From assembly GCF_051433195.1 (NCBI RefSeq), contig NZ_JBHMFT010000021.1, positions 22,214 through 86,213 of the forward strand: 64,000 nt of DNA, in the 5' to 3' direction. This DNA comes from Falsiroseomonas sp051433195 (GTDB lineage: Bacteria > Pseudomonadota > Alphaproteobacteria > Acetobacterales > Acetobacteraceae). The translations under genes were made by a program, and so were the position numbers. The notes beneath the pieces are model-generated. The model worked only from the letters and a program-made list of their open reading frames with translations, did no database searches and had not been told where the DNA came from. Shown here in pieces: positions 1 through 9,067 of the stretch. Each line of letters begins with the position of its first letter. The stretch's first letter is position 1.

Positions 1-1
1 C

Positions 2-346
2 GCCGATGCGCGTCTCGACCGGGTCCTGCGGCTGCGGCCGGACATCATCCTGGCGGCCGGGCCGCGGCTGAGCTGGGGCAGCGAGGATTTCGCGGAGACG
101 TATTTCGGCGTGGATGCGGAGCAGGCCCGCCGCACCGGCTATGCCCGCTTCGCACCGCAGGACTACTGGTTCGCCGGCGTCGCTGCGAGCCTGACCCTGG
201 TGCTTGATTCAAGTTGGAGCGTGACGGCCTTCGGGGAGGTTGGGCGCATCCTGGGCGATGCGGCCGATAGCCCGCTGGTCGACGGCCGCGGCAATGCGAC
301 CCAGGGGGTGCTGGGCCTGGCGGTGGGCTGGCAGTTCACGCGGTGA
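2..346 (+). CDS. MipA/OmpV family outer-membrane protein, C-terminal part
   Basis: The gene enters from the left edge already open and ends at a TGA, so only about the last 114 residues are visible. They alternate polar and hydrophobic residues as in an outer-membrane beta barrel. Visible features are an ILAAGPRLSWG strand, the YFGV turn and a final strand ending in WQFTR, with an aromatic residue close to the C-terminus as barrel assembly signals need. This matches the end of MipA/OmpV proteins, which act as scaffolds or porin-like barrels at the outer membrane. The start and signal peptide lie outside the window, so the assignment rests on the C-terminal third only. Confidence 0.7.
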   Translation, partial: ADARLDRVLRLRPDIILAAGPRLSWGSEDFAETYFGVDAEQARRTGYARFAPQDYWFAGVAASLTLVLDSSWSVTAFGEVGRILGDAADSPLVDGRGNATQGVLGLAVGWQFTR

Positions 347-361
347 CGCCGAGGCCAAGCC

Positions 362-1948
362 TCAGCGATGCACATTCCAGAATACGGGCGGCCCGGGCAG
401 CACGCCCAGCAGCGACCGGCGGTAGGCTGTCGGCAGGAAATACTGCCCGAGCGGGATGTAGGGCACCTCGGCGAAGGCCAGGCGCTGCATCTCCGCGGCG
501 ATGGCGCGCTGTGCGGTGATCTCGGCGGCGTCGATCCAGGCGCTGGCGAGTTCCTCCATGCGTGGGATGGAGGGCCATCCAAACCAAGCGCGGTCGCCGC
601 CGCCGCGGACCAGCTGGTGCACCCCCGGGTTCAGCATGTCGAGCGCCGCGAAGCCCGTGTAGAAACAGGACCAGCCGCCGCGCTCGACCGGCTCGCGGCT
701 GGCGCGCCGCTGCACCACGGTTGCCCAGTCCGTCGCGATGATGTCCAGGTTGAGCCCCAGGCGGCGGAACAGGTCGGCGCCGACTTCGCCCGCTGCCTTG
801 CCGGTCGGGAAATCCGTCGAGACCAGCGAGACCACGCGCTCGCCCCGGTAGCCGGCCTGGCGAAGATTTTCGCGCGCGCGCGCGATGTCACGAGGCCCGA
901 CAATGGCCTCCATGCCGGCATCCGTTTCCAGCGGCCCGCCGGGCGGCCAGATCCCGACACCGTCCTGCCACGCGCCATGCGCCGTGCCCGCCACCGCATT
1001 CATGAAATCCGCCTGCTTCACGGCGCTCAGCACGGCGCGTCGGATCGCCGGGTTGTCGAAAGGCGGATGCAGGTGGTTCAGGCGGCAGATGCTGACGCTG
1101 CCGAGCTGCGGTGTCGTCTCGATCACCAGCTCCGGGCTGCGGCGCAGGCGCGGCAGCAGGTCGAAGTCGGGCCGCTCCACCCAATCAACCTCGCCACGCA
1201 GCAGGGCCGCGGCCGCGGTGGCGGGGTCCGGGATCGTGTGCCACTCGACGCGGTCAAAATGCGCGACCTTCGGCCCCGCTGTCCAGTCGGGTGTCCCGTC
1301 CGCGCGCGGCCGGTAGCCGGCGAAGCGTTCATAGACGGCGCGCGAGCCCGCGACCCATTCGTCGGCACGGAACTGGAAGGGCCCGGATCCGACCACCTCC
1401 GTGACGGAGCGTGATGGCTCGGTCAGCGCGAGGCGCTCGGGCATGATGGCGCAGATCGGCGACGCCAGCTTGCCGAGCGCGTCGAGCATCGGGGGAAAGG
1501 GGCGGGACAGGCGGATCACGAAGGAGCGGTCATCGGTCGCCGTCATGTCCTCGGTCCGCGCCGCCAGCAGCTGGCCTAGCGGGTCGCGGCGCGACCAGCG
1601 GCGGATCGAGGCGACGCAGTCGCGGGCCCGCACCGGCTCGCCATCGTGGAACAGCAGGCCCTCGCGCAGGCGGAAGGTCCAGCGCAGGCCGGCCTCCTCG
1701 ACAAGGTGCTGCCCGACCATCTGCGGCGAGGGCCGCAGCGAACCGTCCAGACCGTAGAGCGTATCGTAGATCATCAATGCGTGGTTGCGCACGACATAGG
1801 CGGTGGTGACGAGTGGATCGAGCACCGAGAGGTCCGCCTGCGGGACGAAGCGCAGCACCCGCGGGTTCGCACCACGCGCCACCAGGTTCGGCGCAGGCAG
1901 CAACGTGGCGGCCGCCACGGCGTGGAGGAGGCGTCTGCGGCTGGGCAC
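362..1948 (-). CDS. ABC transporter substrate-binding protein, family 5 (peptide/nickel type)
   Basis: Periplasmic binding protein of the DppA/OppA family, which captures peptides or other small solutes for an ABC importer. The 528-residue length is normal. An N-terminal RRR followed by a hydrophobic stretch looks like a signal peptide, possibly Tat-type. The family landmarks are present: an early LDPLVTTAYVVRNH segment, FRLREGLLFHDGEPV and the later DNPAIRRAVLSAV. The open frame runs 70 codons further upstream, but those codons overlap the neighbouring regulator. A GTG at 1948 preceded by GGAG eight bases away and followed directly by the signal peptide is the better start. No permease or ATPase genes lie beside it, so partners must be elsewhere. 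The AraC gene just upstream on the same strand is a candidate regulator. Confidence 0.85.
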   Translation of the reverse strand: MPSRRRLLHAVAAATLLPAPNLVARGANPRVLRFVPQADLSVLDPLVTTAYVVRNHALMIYDTLYGLDGSLRPSPQMVGQHLVEEAGLRWTFRLREGLLFHDGEPVRARDCVASIRRWSRRDPLGQLLAARTEDMTATDDRSFVIRLSRPFPPMLDALGKLASPICAIMPERLALTEPSRSVTEVVGSGPFQFRADEWVAGSRAVYERFAGYRPRADGTPDWTAGPKVAHFDRVEWHTIPDPATAAAALLRGEVDWVERPDFDLLPRLRRSPELVIETTPQLGSVSICRLNHLHPPFDNPAIRRAVLSAVKQADFMNAVAGTAHGAWQDGVGIWPPGGPLETDAGMEAIVGPRDIARARENLRQAGYRGERVVSLVSTDFPTGKAAGEVGADLFRRLGLNLDIIATDWATVVQRRASREPVERGGWSCFYTGFAALDMLNPGVHQLVRGGGDRAWFGWPSIPRMEELASAWIDAAEITAQRAIAAEMQRLAFAEVPYIPLGQYFLPTAYRRSLLGVLPGPPVFWNVHR

Positions 1949-1979
1949 GGTTGTTGCTCCACGACGTCTCGTCAGCCGG

Positions 1980-3014
1980 TCATGCGTGTCCGGATGCCTG
2001 AAGGACCGGTGCCGGCGCCTGGTTGACTGGCTGCTCGGAAGGAACGGCGCGCCGCAGCGCGCCGGGCGCGTAGCCGAATTCCCGGCGGAAGGCGCGGCTG
2101 AAGGTTGTCGGCTCGAGGAAGCCAAGCTCCTCGCTGATCTCCTGGATCGTGCGGCCATCGCCGGGATCGGCGATCGCCCGATGTGCCTGCCGCAGCCGTT
2201 CGCGCTGGATGTCGCGCACGACGCCGCCGACCGGCTCGAACAGGCGATAGAGGCGGGAGCGGGAGATGCCCACCAGCCGGCAGAGCGATTCAGGGGTGAG
2301 GTCCGGCGAGCGCAGATGCTGGCGGATGATGGCGCGCACGCGTGCGAGGCGCGCGGCCCGCACGACCTTGTCGTCCACCAGCCCCGGCGTCGCGCCGGCC
2401 GAAACGGCTGCCGTCACCAGCGCGCGTGTCGCCTCCACGGCGCGTGGGATTTCGGCGTCACGCATGCTCGGCAGTTCGTCGGCGATGCGTTGCAGGAAGC
2501 CGCCGAGCAGGCGACCCGAGGCGGAGGCGAGCGGCTCCGTGCGGCAGCCCTCGATCGCCGGGCCAAGTTCAGGGCAGCCGTCCCGCGGCATGACCAGGCA
2601 GAGCCATTCGCCACCGCGAAGCTCCGTCTCGAAAGGTTCGTCCAGCGAAAGAACAATGGGGACAAGTGGCGGAATGATCAGCTGGGTGTCGCCGGCGCGC
2701 ACGGCATGCATGCCGCGGGTCGCGACGCAGACAAGCCAGTCGTCGCGAAGGTCGCGCCGGATCTGCGCCATCGTCCGGCCATGGCGAGCCAGTGGTCCGG
2801 CAAAGCGGTACAGCGCGAAGCTGCCCAGCTTCCAGATGCCGCGCTCCGCTGCGTCATCTGGTGCGGGGGCCAGGTCTTCCAGCAACCCGGCCAGGTCGAG
2901 CGTCGACGCGCGACCGGCTTGCCGGCCGGCCTCGTTCCTTCCGCCTTGGCACCGCGGGACCGGCTTGTAGTGCCCGGACTGCCAAGGCTCGCGCATCATC
3001 ATGGTGGCCACCAT
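1980..3014 (-). CDS. AraC family transcriptional regulator
   Basis: A 344-residue regulator with an N-terminal AraC-binding-like sensor region (roughly residues 20-200) and a C-terminal double helix-turn-helix (roughly 235-335). The helix-turn-helix part carries the family signature GISRSRLYRLFE, and later ELGFLEPTTFSRAFRREFG. The start at 3014 is chosen because AGGAGG sits five bases before it; the frame stays open another 39 codons without a better site. It lies 31 bases upstream of the ABC binding protein and reads the same way, so it probably controls that gene, its own expression, or both. It is a clear paralogue of the regulator near 6.1-7.4 kb. Confidence 0.88.
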   Translation of the reverse strand: MVATMMMREPWQSGHYKPVPRCQGGRNEAGRQAGRASTLDLAGLLEDLAPAPDDAAERGIWKLGSFALYRFAGPLARHGRTMAQIRRDLRDDWLVCVATRGMHAVRAGDTQLIIPPLVPIVLSLDEPFETELRGGEWLCLVMPRDGCPELGPAIEGCRTEPLASASGRLLGGFLQRIADELPSMRDAEIPRAVEATRALVTAAVSAGATPGLVDDKVVRAARLARVRAIIRQHLRSPDLTPESLCRLVGISRSRLYRLFEPVGGVVRDIQRERLRQAHRAIADPGDGRTIQEISEELGFLEPTTFSRAFRREFGYAPGALRRAVPSEQPVNQAPAPVLQASGHA

Positions 3015-3315
3015 GCCTGCCTCCTCGGTGTGACGCTGCACGACGCGATCGGGCAGCGCACCATCATAGTGCGATCGGGACGCGTCACGCGCGCACACCG
3101 AAACTGCGCACAGTCCTGGGACACTGGGCATAAACCGGAGCGGGCAGCCGGCAGTGGCTGGTATGTGCGGCGCAACGCGGGGATTCCCAACCCATCGCCG
3201 CGGCCCGGTCGCCCGCTAGACTGCGTTCGGCCGGTGTCGCGCCGTGCTGCGTCGCCGATGGGGCGACAGATGGGATGAAGATGTGTGCCGCTGTTTCAAC
3301 TGAAAGGAGATCCGC
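3015..3315. other. intergenic region between divergent genes
   Basis: About 300 bases separate the AraC gene (reading left) from the small secreted protein (reading right). It should hold both promoters. I could not pick out convincing -35/-10 boxes. The only clear signal is the AAAGGAG ribosome binding site at its right end. Confidence 0.4.
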
Positions 3316-3699
3316 ATGATGACGAACCTGCGACGCACCTTCCGGCGCGCAAGTCTCGCGGCTGCCGCCTTCGCAGTGGCAGGCCCGCTGCCATCGCTGG
3401 CGCAATCCTCCATGGGCTCGCGCGAATTCCAGCAGGCGGAGATGAGCGAATTGTCGCCGGCCCTGCGCAGCGAGGTTGAGCGTCGCGTGGCCCAGGGTCC
3501 GGGCAATACGCCACGCGGCGTGCTCGAGGCAATGCTGCTGAACGAGCTGCAGATCCGCGAACCGGGCAGCCGCATCGTCGGGGTGGACATGGGCCGCGGC
3601 GTGGTCGTGCTGCAGCAGCAGGCCGGCACCATGAAGGCCTACACCTTCAGCAAGCAGGAGGGTCTGCGCGTGGTCGGCGAAGTTTCGCTGTCCCGTTGA
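3316..3699 (+). CDS. small secreted hypothetical protein
   Basis: A 127-residue protein with a clear signal peptide: basic TNLRRTFRR, a hydrophobic AAAAFAVAG core and an AQS-type cleavage site near residue 30. The mature part of about 97 residues begins helical and polar. It then forms a short beta-rich end (RIVGVDMGRGVVVLQQQ, then KAYTFSKQEG) that resembles a small periplasmic fold. There are no cysteines and no metal motif. A strong AAAGGAG stands eight bases before the ATG, arguing that it is truly expressed. I do not recognise a named family and assign no function. Confidence 0.72.
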   Translation: MMTNLRRTFRRASLAAAAFAVAGPLPSLAQSSMGSREFQQAEMSELSPALRSEVERRVAQGPGNTPRGVLEAMLLNELQIREPGSRIVGVDMGRGVVVLQQQAGTMKAYTFSKQEGLRVVGEVSLSR

Positions 3700-3862
3700 C
3701 CGCGGGCGCTTTGCCAAAGCTGGCGTTGAGCGAATCAGGCGCGGTCGTCCCGGCGCCGGCACGTCCGGGGGCAGCCGGGCCAGCGGAGGGCCAGGTGCTG
3801 CCTCGTGATCCTGCCCAACGTCGCCCGGCCGAGGGCGCGTTCGGCGTCGGTGGTGCGCCATC

Positions 3863-4834
3863 ATGAAGCGTCCGCGCCTGATCATCATCTCGGTCGGCGG
3901 TGCCGAAGCCGGGATGCCGGATATGCAGGGAAGGCCGATGCAGAATTCCGTCCTGCTGCCGGCCTCGGTCCCGGGGTTGGCCGCCATCGCGGATTTCGAC
4001 GAGGTGGCCCTGCTGCACCTGCCCAGCGCCTCGCTTTCGCCAGCACACCTGGTCGATGTCGCACAGCGTATCGAGGACGCATTGGCCAATGGCTGCGATG
4101 GCGCGGTAGTCCAGCATGGTGCCGACACCATCGAGGAATCTGCCTTCATCCTCGATCTTCTGGTTGGCAGCGAGAATCCCGTGGTGGTCGCGGCCATGTC
4201 GTGCGCCGGTGGAGGCCAGGCCCCGCATGACGCGGCGCGCCTGGCGGCCGCCGTCGCCGTCGCCGCCGCGCCCGAGGCGCGTGGACTGGGCACGCTGATC
4301 GTGGCCAAGGACGAGATTCACGCCGCGCGTTTCGCCCAGCTTTCCCATGCGCGGCAGGGGGCGGCCTTCGTCTCTCCACTGGCCGGCCCGATCGGCGCCG
4401 TGGTCGAAGGTCGACCGCGCCTGTGGGCACGCGTGGCGCGTCTGCCGAATTTCCCCGCCTATGGCGGGCCACCGCGGCAGGTGGCGCTGCTGCGTTGGGC
4501 GATGGGTGACGACGGGCGCTGGCTCGGCTCGTTGCCCATGCTCGGCTACGCCGGCGCGGTGATCGAGGGCTTGGGCGCGGGAAATGTCCCGATGGAGGCC
4601 ACGCTGCCGCTCGGCGAGCTTGCGGCGCGCATGCCGGTGGTGCTGGCTTCGCGCTCCACGACCGGGTTCGTGGTGGCACGCAGGCGGAATGGCGCGGATG
4701 TGGACCTGCTTCGCCTCGGGCTGATCCCGGCGGGGTGGCTTTCCGGCCTGAAAGCCCGCCTGCTGCTTGGCGTCGCGCTGCGTGGCGGAGCCGGCCATGC
4801 CGCCGCCGCCGCCGCATTCGCGCACTATCAATGA
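3863..4834 (+). CDS. asparaginase family protein lacking catalytic residues
   Basis: A 323-residue protein with the layout of type I/II L-asparaginases: an N-terminal GG loop, an HGxDT-E-E-F loop at residues 85-94, a DEIHAAR segment and a C-terminal regulatory-like half with GLGAGNVP. The catalytic threonines of the family are missing. The TGGTIA loop reads VGGAEAG (second Thr to Ala14) and HGTDT reads HGADT (Ala87). The Lys that normally follows DEIHAAR is also not at its expected place, while the Asp of the HGxDT loop (Asp88) is kept. It may be a pseudoenzyme or have altered chemistry. Its stop overlaps the ATG of a duplicated start region of the next gene, so the two are probably cotranslated. 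Confidence 0.75.
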   Translation: MKRPRLIIISVGGAEAGMPDMQGRPMQNSVLLPASVPGLAAIADFDEVALLHLPSASLSPAHLVDVAQRIEDALANGCDGAVVQHGADTIEESAFILDLLVGSENPVVVAAMSCAGGGQAPHDAARLAAAVAVAAAPEARGLGTLIVAKDEIHAARFAQLSHARQGAAFVSPLAGPIGAVVEGRPRLWARVARLPNFPAYGGPPRQVALLRWAMGDDGRWLGSLPMLGYAGAVIEGLGAGNVPMEATLPLGELAARMPVVLASRSTTGFVVARRRNGADVDLLRLGLIPAGWLSGLKARLLLGVALRGGAGHAAAAAAFAHYQ

Positions 4835-4886
4835 TGGCGGGAAACGCGCTGCGCACGCAATGATGGAGGGAAACGCGCTGCGCACG
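4831..4886 (+). repeat. 29-bp tandem duplication at a translation start
   Basis: Bases 4831-4857 and 4860-4886 are nearly identical (ATGATGGCGGGAAACGCG versus ATGATGGAGGGAAACGCG, and onward). The repeat period is 29, not a multiple of three. The first copy opens at an ATG overlapping the asparaginase-family stop and runs 10 codons to a TGA at 4861-4863, which overlaps the ATG of the second copy. The second copy is in frame with the transporter. The duplication has therefore placed a tiny upstream reading frame between two coupled genes. Confidence 0.85.
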
Positions 4887-5945
4887 ATGATCGGCCTGTG
4901 CACGGTGATCCTGGTCACGGCAGCGATGCGGGCCGCCGACGCGGTCTTCGCGCCCATCGCCGTCGCGCTTTTCGTGATCGCCCTCGTGCGGCCGGTGCAG
5001 CGCGGTGTCCAGGCCAAGGCGGGCGCGGGCGTGGCGGCACTTGCGACCATGGTCCTGGCGTTGGTTATGGTCGGGGTGCTTGCGGTGCTCAGCGCCTGGG
5101 CCTTCGGCCGGGTTGGCCAGTGGACCATCGTGAATGCCGCCACGCTCCAGGCGCTCTATGGGCAGAAACTCACGCTGCTGCAGGATGCCGGTGTACCGGC
5201 GGAGGCCTTGGCCGGGCTGTTCGACATGCGCTTCCTGGTGCGCCTGGCGCAGCAGGTGACGGCGCAATTGCAGGGTGTGCTGAGCTTTACCACAGTGACG
5301 CTGGTCTTCGTCATCCTTGGGCTGCTCGAGGTGGATGTGGCGCGTCGCCAGCTGGAGGCGCTGCGCGCTTCTCCTGGCGCCGCCGCCCTGCTGCGCGCCG
5401 CCTCCCGGACGGGCCAGAAGCTGCGTGGCTACATGGCCGTCCGCACCGCGATGAGCATCATCACCGGACTTGCCGTCTGGGCCTTCGCCAGGGCGATGGG
5501 CCTGGAACTGGCGGAGGAATGGGGAATCATCGCCTTCGTCCTGAACTACATCCCCTTCATCGGCCCACTGGTCGCGACGGTCTTCCCGACCGCCTTCGCC
5601 GCGCTGCAATTCGGCACCTGGCAGGTTGCCCTGACGGTCTTCGCCACCCTGCAGGTCATCCAGTTCCTGCTCGGCAGCTACATCGAGCCACGCCTGGCGG
5701 GACGGCGCCTGGCGGTCTCGCCATTCCTGGTCCTGGTCGCGGTGTTCCTCGGCTTCTTCGTCTGGGGAATCATCGGCGCCTTCATCGGTGTTCCTGTGCT
5801 AATCGCGATTCTCTGTATCCTGGAGGAATTCGAGGAAAGTCGCTGGGCCGCACGGCTGCTGTCCGGCCGCGATGCCGACCTTCCCCTGTTGCCACCCGGC
5901 GAAGGTTCCCGTCGGGCTGAAGCAGCCGGTTCGCGGAGCGGCTGA
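4860..5945 (+). CDS. AI-2E family transporter (PerM/YdiK-like membrane protein)
   Basis: About 361 residues with the pattern of AI-2E family transporters. A pair of hydrophobic helices comes first, then a soluble stretch of about 100 residues, then a helix-rich second half. That half carries the conserved GPLVATVFP, SYIEPRLAGRRLAVSPFLVLVAVFLGFFVWGIIGAF-type region (near residues 255-320). The family includes exporters of unknown substrate and Na+/H+ antiporters; the substrate cannot be read from sequence. The start is placed at the second copy of the 29-base repeat. An upstream in-frame ATG at 4767 would lie inside the previous gene. Translation is likely coupled to the asparaginase homologue. 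Confidence 0.85.
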   Translation: MMEGNALRTMIGLCTVILVTAAMRAADAVFAPIAVALFVIALVRPVQRGVQAKAGAGVAALATMVLALVMVGVLAVLSAWAFGRVGQWTIVNAATLQALYGQKLTLLQDAGVPAEALAGLFDMRFLVRLAQQVTAQLQGVLSFTTVTLVFVILGLLEVDVARRQLEALRASPGAAALLRAASRTGQKLRGYMAVRTAMSIITGLAVWAFARAMGLELAEEWGIIAFVLNYIPFIGPLVATVFPTAFAALQFGTWQVALTVFATLQVIQFLLGSYIEPRLAGRRLAVSPFLVLVAVFLGFFVWGIIGAFIGVPVLIAILCILEEFEESRWAARLLSGRDADLPLLPPGEGSRRAEAAGSRSG

Positions 5946-6140
5946 CGCAGCGGCGCGGCCCGCGGGTGGCACCGGACCATGCCAGGTGTCCCGTCACTTG
6001 GCCGAGCGTTCAGCAGGCTGTCGCAAAGCGACCTTCACGGTTCCATGGCCGGTCCTGGCGGTTAAGGTTTACGAAGGCCCTGGCCCGCCCCAGGAGAGGG
6101 TGGCCGCGCCGCGCTTCAATGGTCATGAGAGGGTTGGACA

Positions 6141-7391
6141 GTGGCTGCAGCGCCCCTGGATGCGGTTGTGGAAGGTGGCGGCCATGATGGCTTGGCCGCT
6201 GCCGCGCCCGTCGGTGAGGTCCTCGCCCGGCACCCCGTGCCGGTGCGGCCGTTTTCGTCCTGGCAGAGCCGTGCGAACCATTTCCGATGCGGCGATCATC
6301 CGGTCGATTGCGAGGGTGAGGACGCCGAGCGGGCGGAGGGCGTGGCGGATCCTGGCACGCAGGCCGAGGGCCGCCCCCGGCAGCCCCTGGCCTTCTCGAC
6401 CCTGGACCTGCCGCCATGGCAGCAATTCGATGCCTGGCAGGCATCCAGCGCCGGTACCGTGGAGGTGACGCCGCTGGCCGACCCGGCCGCGGGCTTCCCG
6501 GCCGAGCGGGCTGTGTGGGCTCTTGGCCCCATGGCGCTCATGACGATGCGGGCGCCGGCGGCGCGACTCGTGAGGACCGCCGCGGCGGCGCGCCGCAGTT
6601 CGCTGGACCACTGGATGATCACCATCGCGCTGCGCGGGGAACGGCGGATCCGGACCGATGCGGGATGCCTGACCATTCCCGCCGGGGTCGCCAGCATTGC
6701 CTCGATGAACGACGTGTTCGACTCGGACCGCTCGGACATCGACTGGCTCTGCCTGTGTCTTCCCCGCGACCTCGCGCCGGAGATCGCGACCGCGCTGAAC
6801 GCGTCCCGCGACACGCCGCTCGATACCTCCATGGGCCGCATCCTGGCCTCCTTCCTCCTCCAACTCGCCGCCGAGATACCCTCCCTCGGCGAAGCGGAGC
6901 AGGCGCGCGTCGTCGAATCCACGCGCGCCATCGTCGCTGCCTCCATCGCGCCCTCTGCCGAGGCGATGGCGGCCGCGCAGGCGCAGATCGACCTCGTGCA
7001 GCTCTCGCGCGTCAAGGTCATCATCCGGCAGCATCTGCGCTCCGCCATCCTCACGGCGGAACGGCTCAGCCGGCTGGCCGGCGTGTCCCGCTCGCAGCTC
7101 TATCGGTTGTTCGAGCACCAGGGCGGCGTCGCGCGCTACATCCAGTCGGAGCGCCTGCGGGCGGCATGCCGCGCGCTCGCGGCGCCCGAGGGTGAACGCG
7201 ACATCTCGGCGATCGCGGAAGATGTCGGCTTCTTCGATCCCTCCGCCTTCAGCCGCGCCTTCCGGCGGGAATTTGGAGTCTCGCCACGGGAATTCCGTGC
7301 CGCGGCGCTGGCCGGGCAGGCCGTCGTGCAGCGGCGCGGCGCCCTGAAGCCGGACACGACGGACCTCGCGGATTTTCTCGGCCGGCTGTAG
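6141..7391 (+). CDS. AraC family transcriptional regulator
   Basis: The recognisable protein begins near residue 80 with a sensor domain (FSTLDLPPWQQFDAWQ). It ends with a double helix-turn-helix (VSRSQLYRLFE, then VGFFDPSAFSRAFRREFG), the AraC/XylS DNA-binding unit. It is a close paralogue of the regulator at 1980-3014. The start is unsure. The GTG at 6141 has a purine-rich AGAGGG nearby and gives 416 residues, but the first 75-80 residues do not resemble the family; a GTG at 6342 is an alternative. It ends 12 bases from the convergent porin gene. The 195 bases before it show no gene. Confidence 0.83.
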   Translation: MAAAPLDAVVEGGGHDGLAAAAPVGEVLARHPVPVRPFSSWQSRANHFRCGDHPVDCEGEDAERAEGVADPGTQAEGRPRQPLAFSTLDLPPWQQFDAWQASSAGTVEVTPLADPAAGFPAERAVWALGPMALMTMRAPAARLVRTAAAARRSSLDHWMITIALRGERRIRTDAGCLTIPAGVASIASMNDVFDSDRSDIDWLCLCLPRDLAPEIATALNASRDTPLDTSMGRILASFLLQLAAEIPSLGEAEQARVVESTRAIVAASIAPSAEAMAAAQAQIDLVQLSRVKVIIRQHLRSAILTAERLSRLAGVSRSQLYRLFEHQGGVARYIQSERLRAACRALAAPEGERDISAIAEDVGFFDPSAFSRAFRREFGVSPREFRAAALAGQAVVQRRGALKPDTTDLADFLGRL

Positions 7392-7403
7392 CGGCGCATC
7401 GCG

Positions 7404-8960
7404 TCAGAACCTTGCGATGCCGAAGGCGACCAGGCGGTTGGCGATGCCGTGCCCGACGCCGCCGGGTCCCGCCGCCTGCGCGCCATCCTCCAGGTCGCGG
7501 CGGCTGAAGACGTATTCGACGCCGAGGTCGAGCCAGCCGAAAGGCTGCCGGCTTGTCGGGCTGCCTGCGAAGGGACTCCAGACCAGGTTCGCGATGACCT
7601 GCTGCATCTCCCGGTTCAGCGACAGCGCACCGCGGGAGCCGGGCGCGAAGCCGATGCCATCCGGGAAATCCTGCCGCGCATAGGCGTAGGCGACGGTGCT
7701 GCGCAGCGTGTCGCTCCAGAAGCGGCGGTAGCCGATGGTGCCGCCATAGCTCGGCACCGGCTCCAGGCTGTAGCCGGTGCCGGCCGTCGTGGCGATGTCG
7801 GACAGTGCCGCCTGGCCGAAGGTGTTGCCGGCGAAGTAGCGCCCGATGCCCTCGCCGTAATGGCCCATCAGCAGCAATTCATCGCGGCCGAAGGGCGGCA
7901 TCCAGCGGCCGAGCGGCAGGCGCGCATGCGCTGCGAGGCCCCAGCCGAGGCTGCTTTCGGACCCGCCAGGACCCAGCGCGGTGCCCTCCGCATCGAGCGC
8001 GAGGCGTCGCACCAGGCCGCGCAGCACATACTCCTCCGGCCCATCGCGCCAGGTCAGCCGCGCCAGCAGATCCGGCGCCTGGTCGAAGACCGGGCTCGCG
8101 CCGCCATCCAGGCGGACCGGGCTGAAGATCGGGCCGTTCTGCGTGGTGACATCGCCATAGGGCGCCTCGAGCGAGGCCTGCATCGTCCAGTTCGCGCCGA
8201 AGCGCCGCGTCGCGCGCAGCTGTGCCTGGCGGATGAAGGACTGGTTCAGGTTCGTGGCGTCGTGATAGGCCTCGATCAGGCCTTCGTTCCACAGGCTGTT
8301 CGCCTGGCCGGCAAGGAAGCTCCACTCGCCGCGAGACAGCTCCGCGAAGGCGAGCCGCAGGCGGAGCGCGAGGTCGCCGCCCTGCGCGATCTCGCCGCGG
8401 AAATCCGCCTCCACCGTGGTGTCCAGGCGGCCCCAGGTGGTCTCCGTGCGGGTGTCGAAGCCGACGCGGGAGCTGCGCGCCGTGACGTCGAAGCCGCCGG
8501 TCTGGCGTGCGGCGGCGCTGCCGGTCAGCGGGATGCCCTGCACCGAGGCCGCATCCGTCGCGTTGCGCCCGTTGAAGTCGGTGTAGCCGGTCAGCCGGAT
8601 GAAGCCGTAGAGCCGCACCGTGGTGTCGGTGTTCGGCACCCGCATCGCGAGCCCGTCGAGGCTGCCGCGCAGCGCCTGGTCCACCTCCGCCCGCACCACC
8701 TCCGGCGTGCGCGGCGGTGGCACGACGACGACGGCTGCGACGGGCGGTGCGGCAGCGGGCGCGGGCGTCGCCTGGCGGGCCGGCGTGGCGGCGCGCGCCG
8801 GTGCCGGGCGTGGCGCGCGGCGCTCGCGCTCCAGTTGGTTGACGCGCTGCTGCAGCGCCTCGATGCGGCGGACGAGGTCCGCGACATCGGGCTGCTGCGC
8901 CGCCACCGGCGTGGCGACGATCGCAAGAGCTACGGCGCCCGCCGCTGTCGAGATGCGCAT
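7404..8960 (-). CDS. DcaP-like trimeric outer-membrane porin
   Basis: A 518-residue outer-membrane protein. A signal peptide (residues 1-21, ending AAQQ) is followed by a short coiled coil (VADLVRRIEALQQRVNQLERE, about 25-45) and an Ala/Pro-rich linker. A long beta-barrel then begins near residue 118 with FIRLTGYTDFNG and ends with the final strand LVAFGIARF. An N-terminal coiled coil plus barrel is the DcaP family plan, whose members import dicarboxylates and similar anions. The start has GGAG eight bases ahead. The gene lies downstream of an alpha/beta hydrolase and a patatin lipoprotein on the same strand, which suggests uptake of products they release. Confidence 0.82.
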   Translation of the reverse strand: MRISTAAGAVALAIVATPVAAQQPDVADLVRRIEALQQRVNQLERERRAPRPAPARAATPARQATPAPAAAPPVAAVVVVPPPRTPEVVRAEVDQALRGSLDGLAMRVPNTDTTVRLYGFIRLTGYTDFNGRNATDAASVQGIPLTGSAAARQTGGFDVTARSSRVGFDTRTETTWGRLDTTVEADFRGEIAQGGDLALRLRLAFAELSRGEWSFLAGQANSLWNEGLIEAYHDATNLNQSFIRQAQLRATRRFGANWTMQASLEAPYGDVTTQNGPIFSPVRLDGGASPVFDQAPDLLARLTWRDGPEEYVLRGLVRRLALDAEGTALGPGGSESSLGWGLAAHARLPLGRWMPPFGRDELLLMGHYGEGIGRYFAGNTFGQAALSDIATTAGTGYSLEPVPSYGGTIGYRRFWSDTLRSTVAYAYARQDFPDGIGFAPGSRGALSLNREMQQVIANLVWSPFAGSPTSRQPFGWLDLGVEYVFSRRDLEDGAQAAGPGGVGHGIANRLVAFGIARF

Positions 8961-9067
8961 CGTTCAATCTCCGCCGAGCATGTGCGGCGAGCATCAGGAA
9001 TCGCGGCCGGCGCAGGAAGTGCGCCGCGTCTCGTGCGCGTGCCGGTCGTTCCGCGCTGCCTGCGGCC

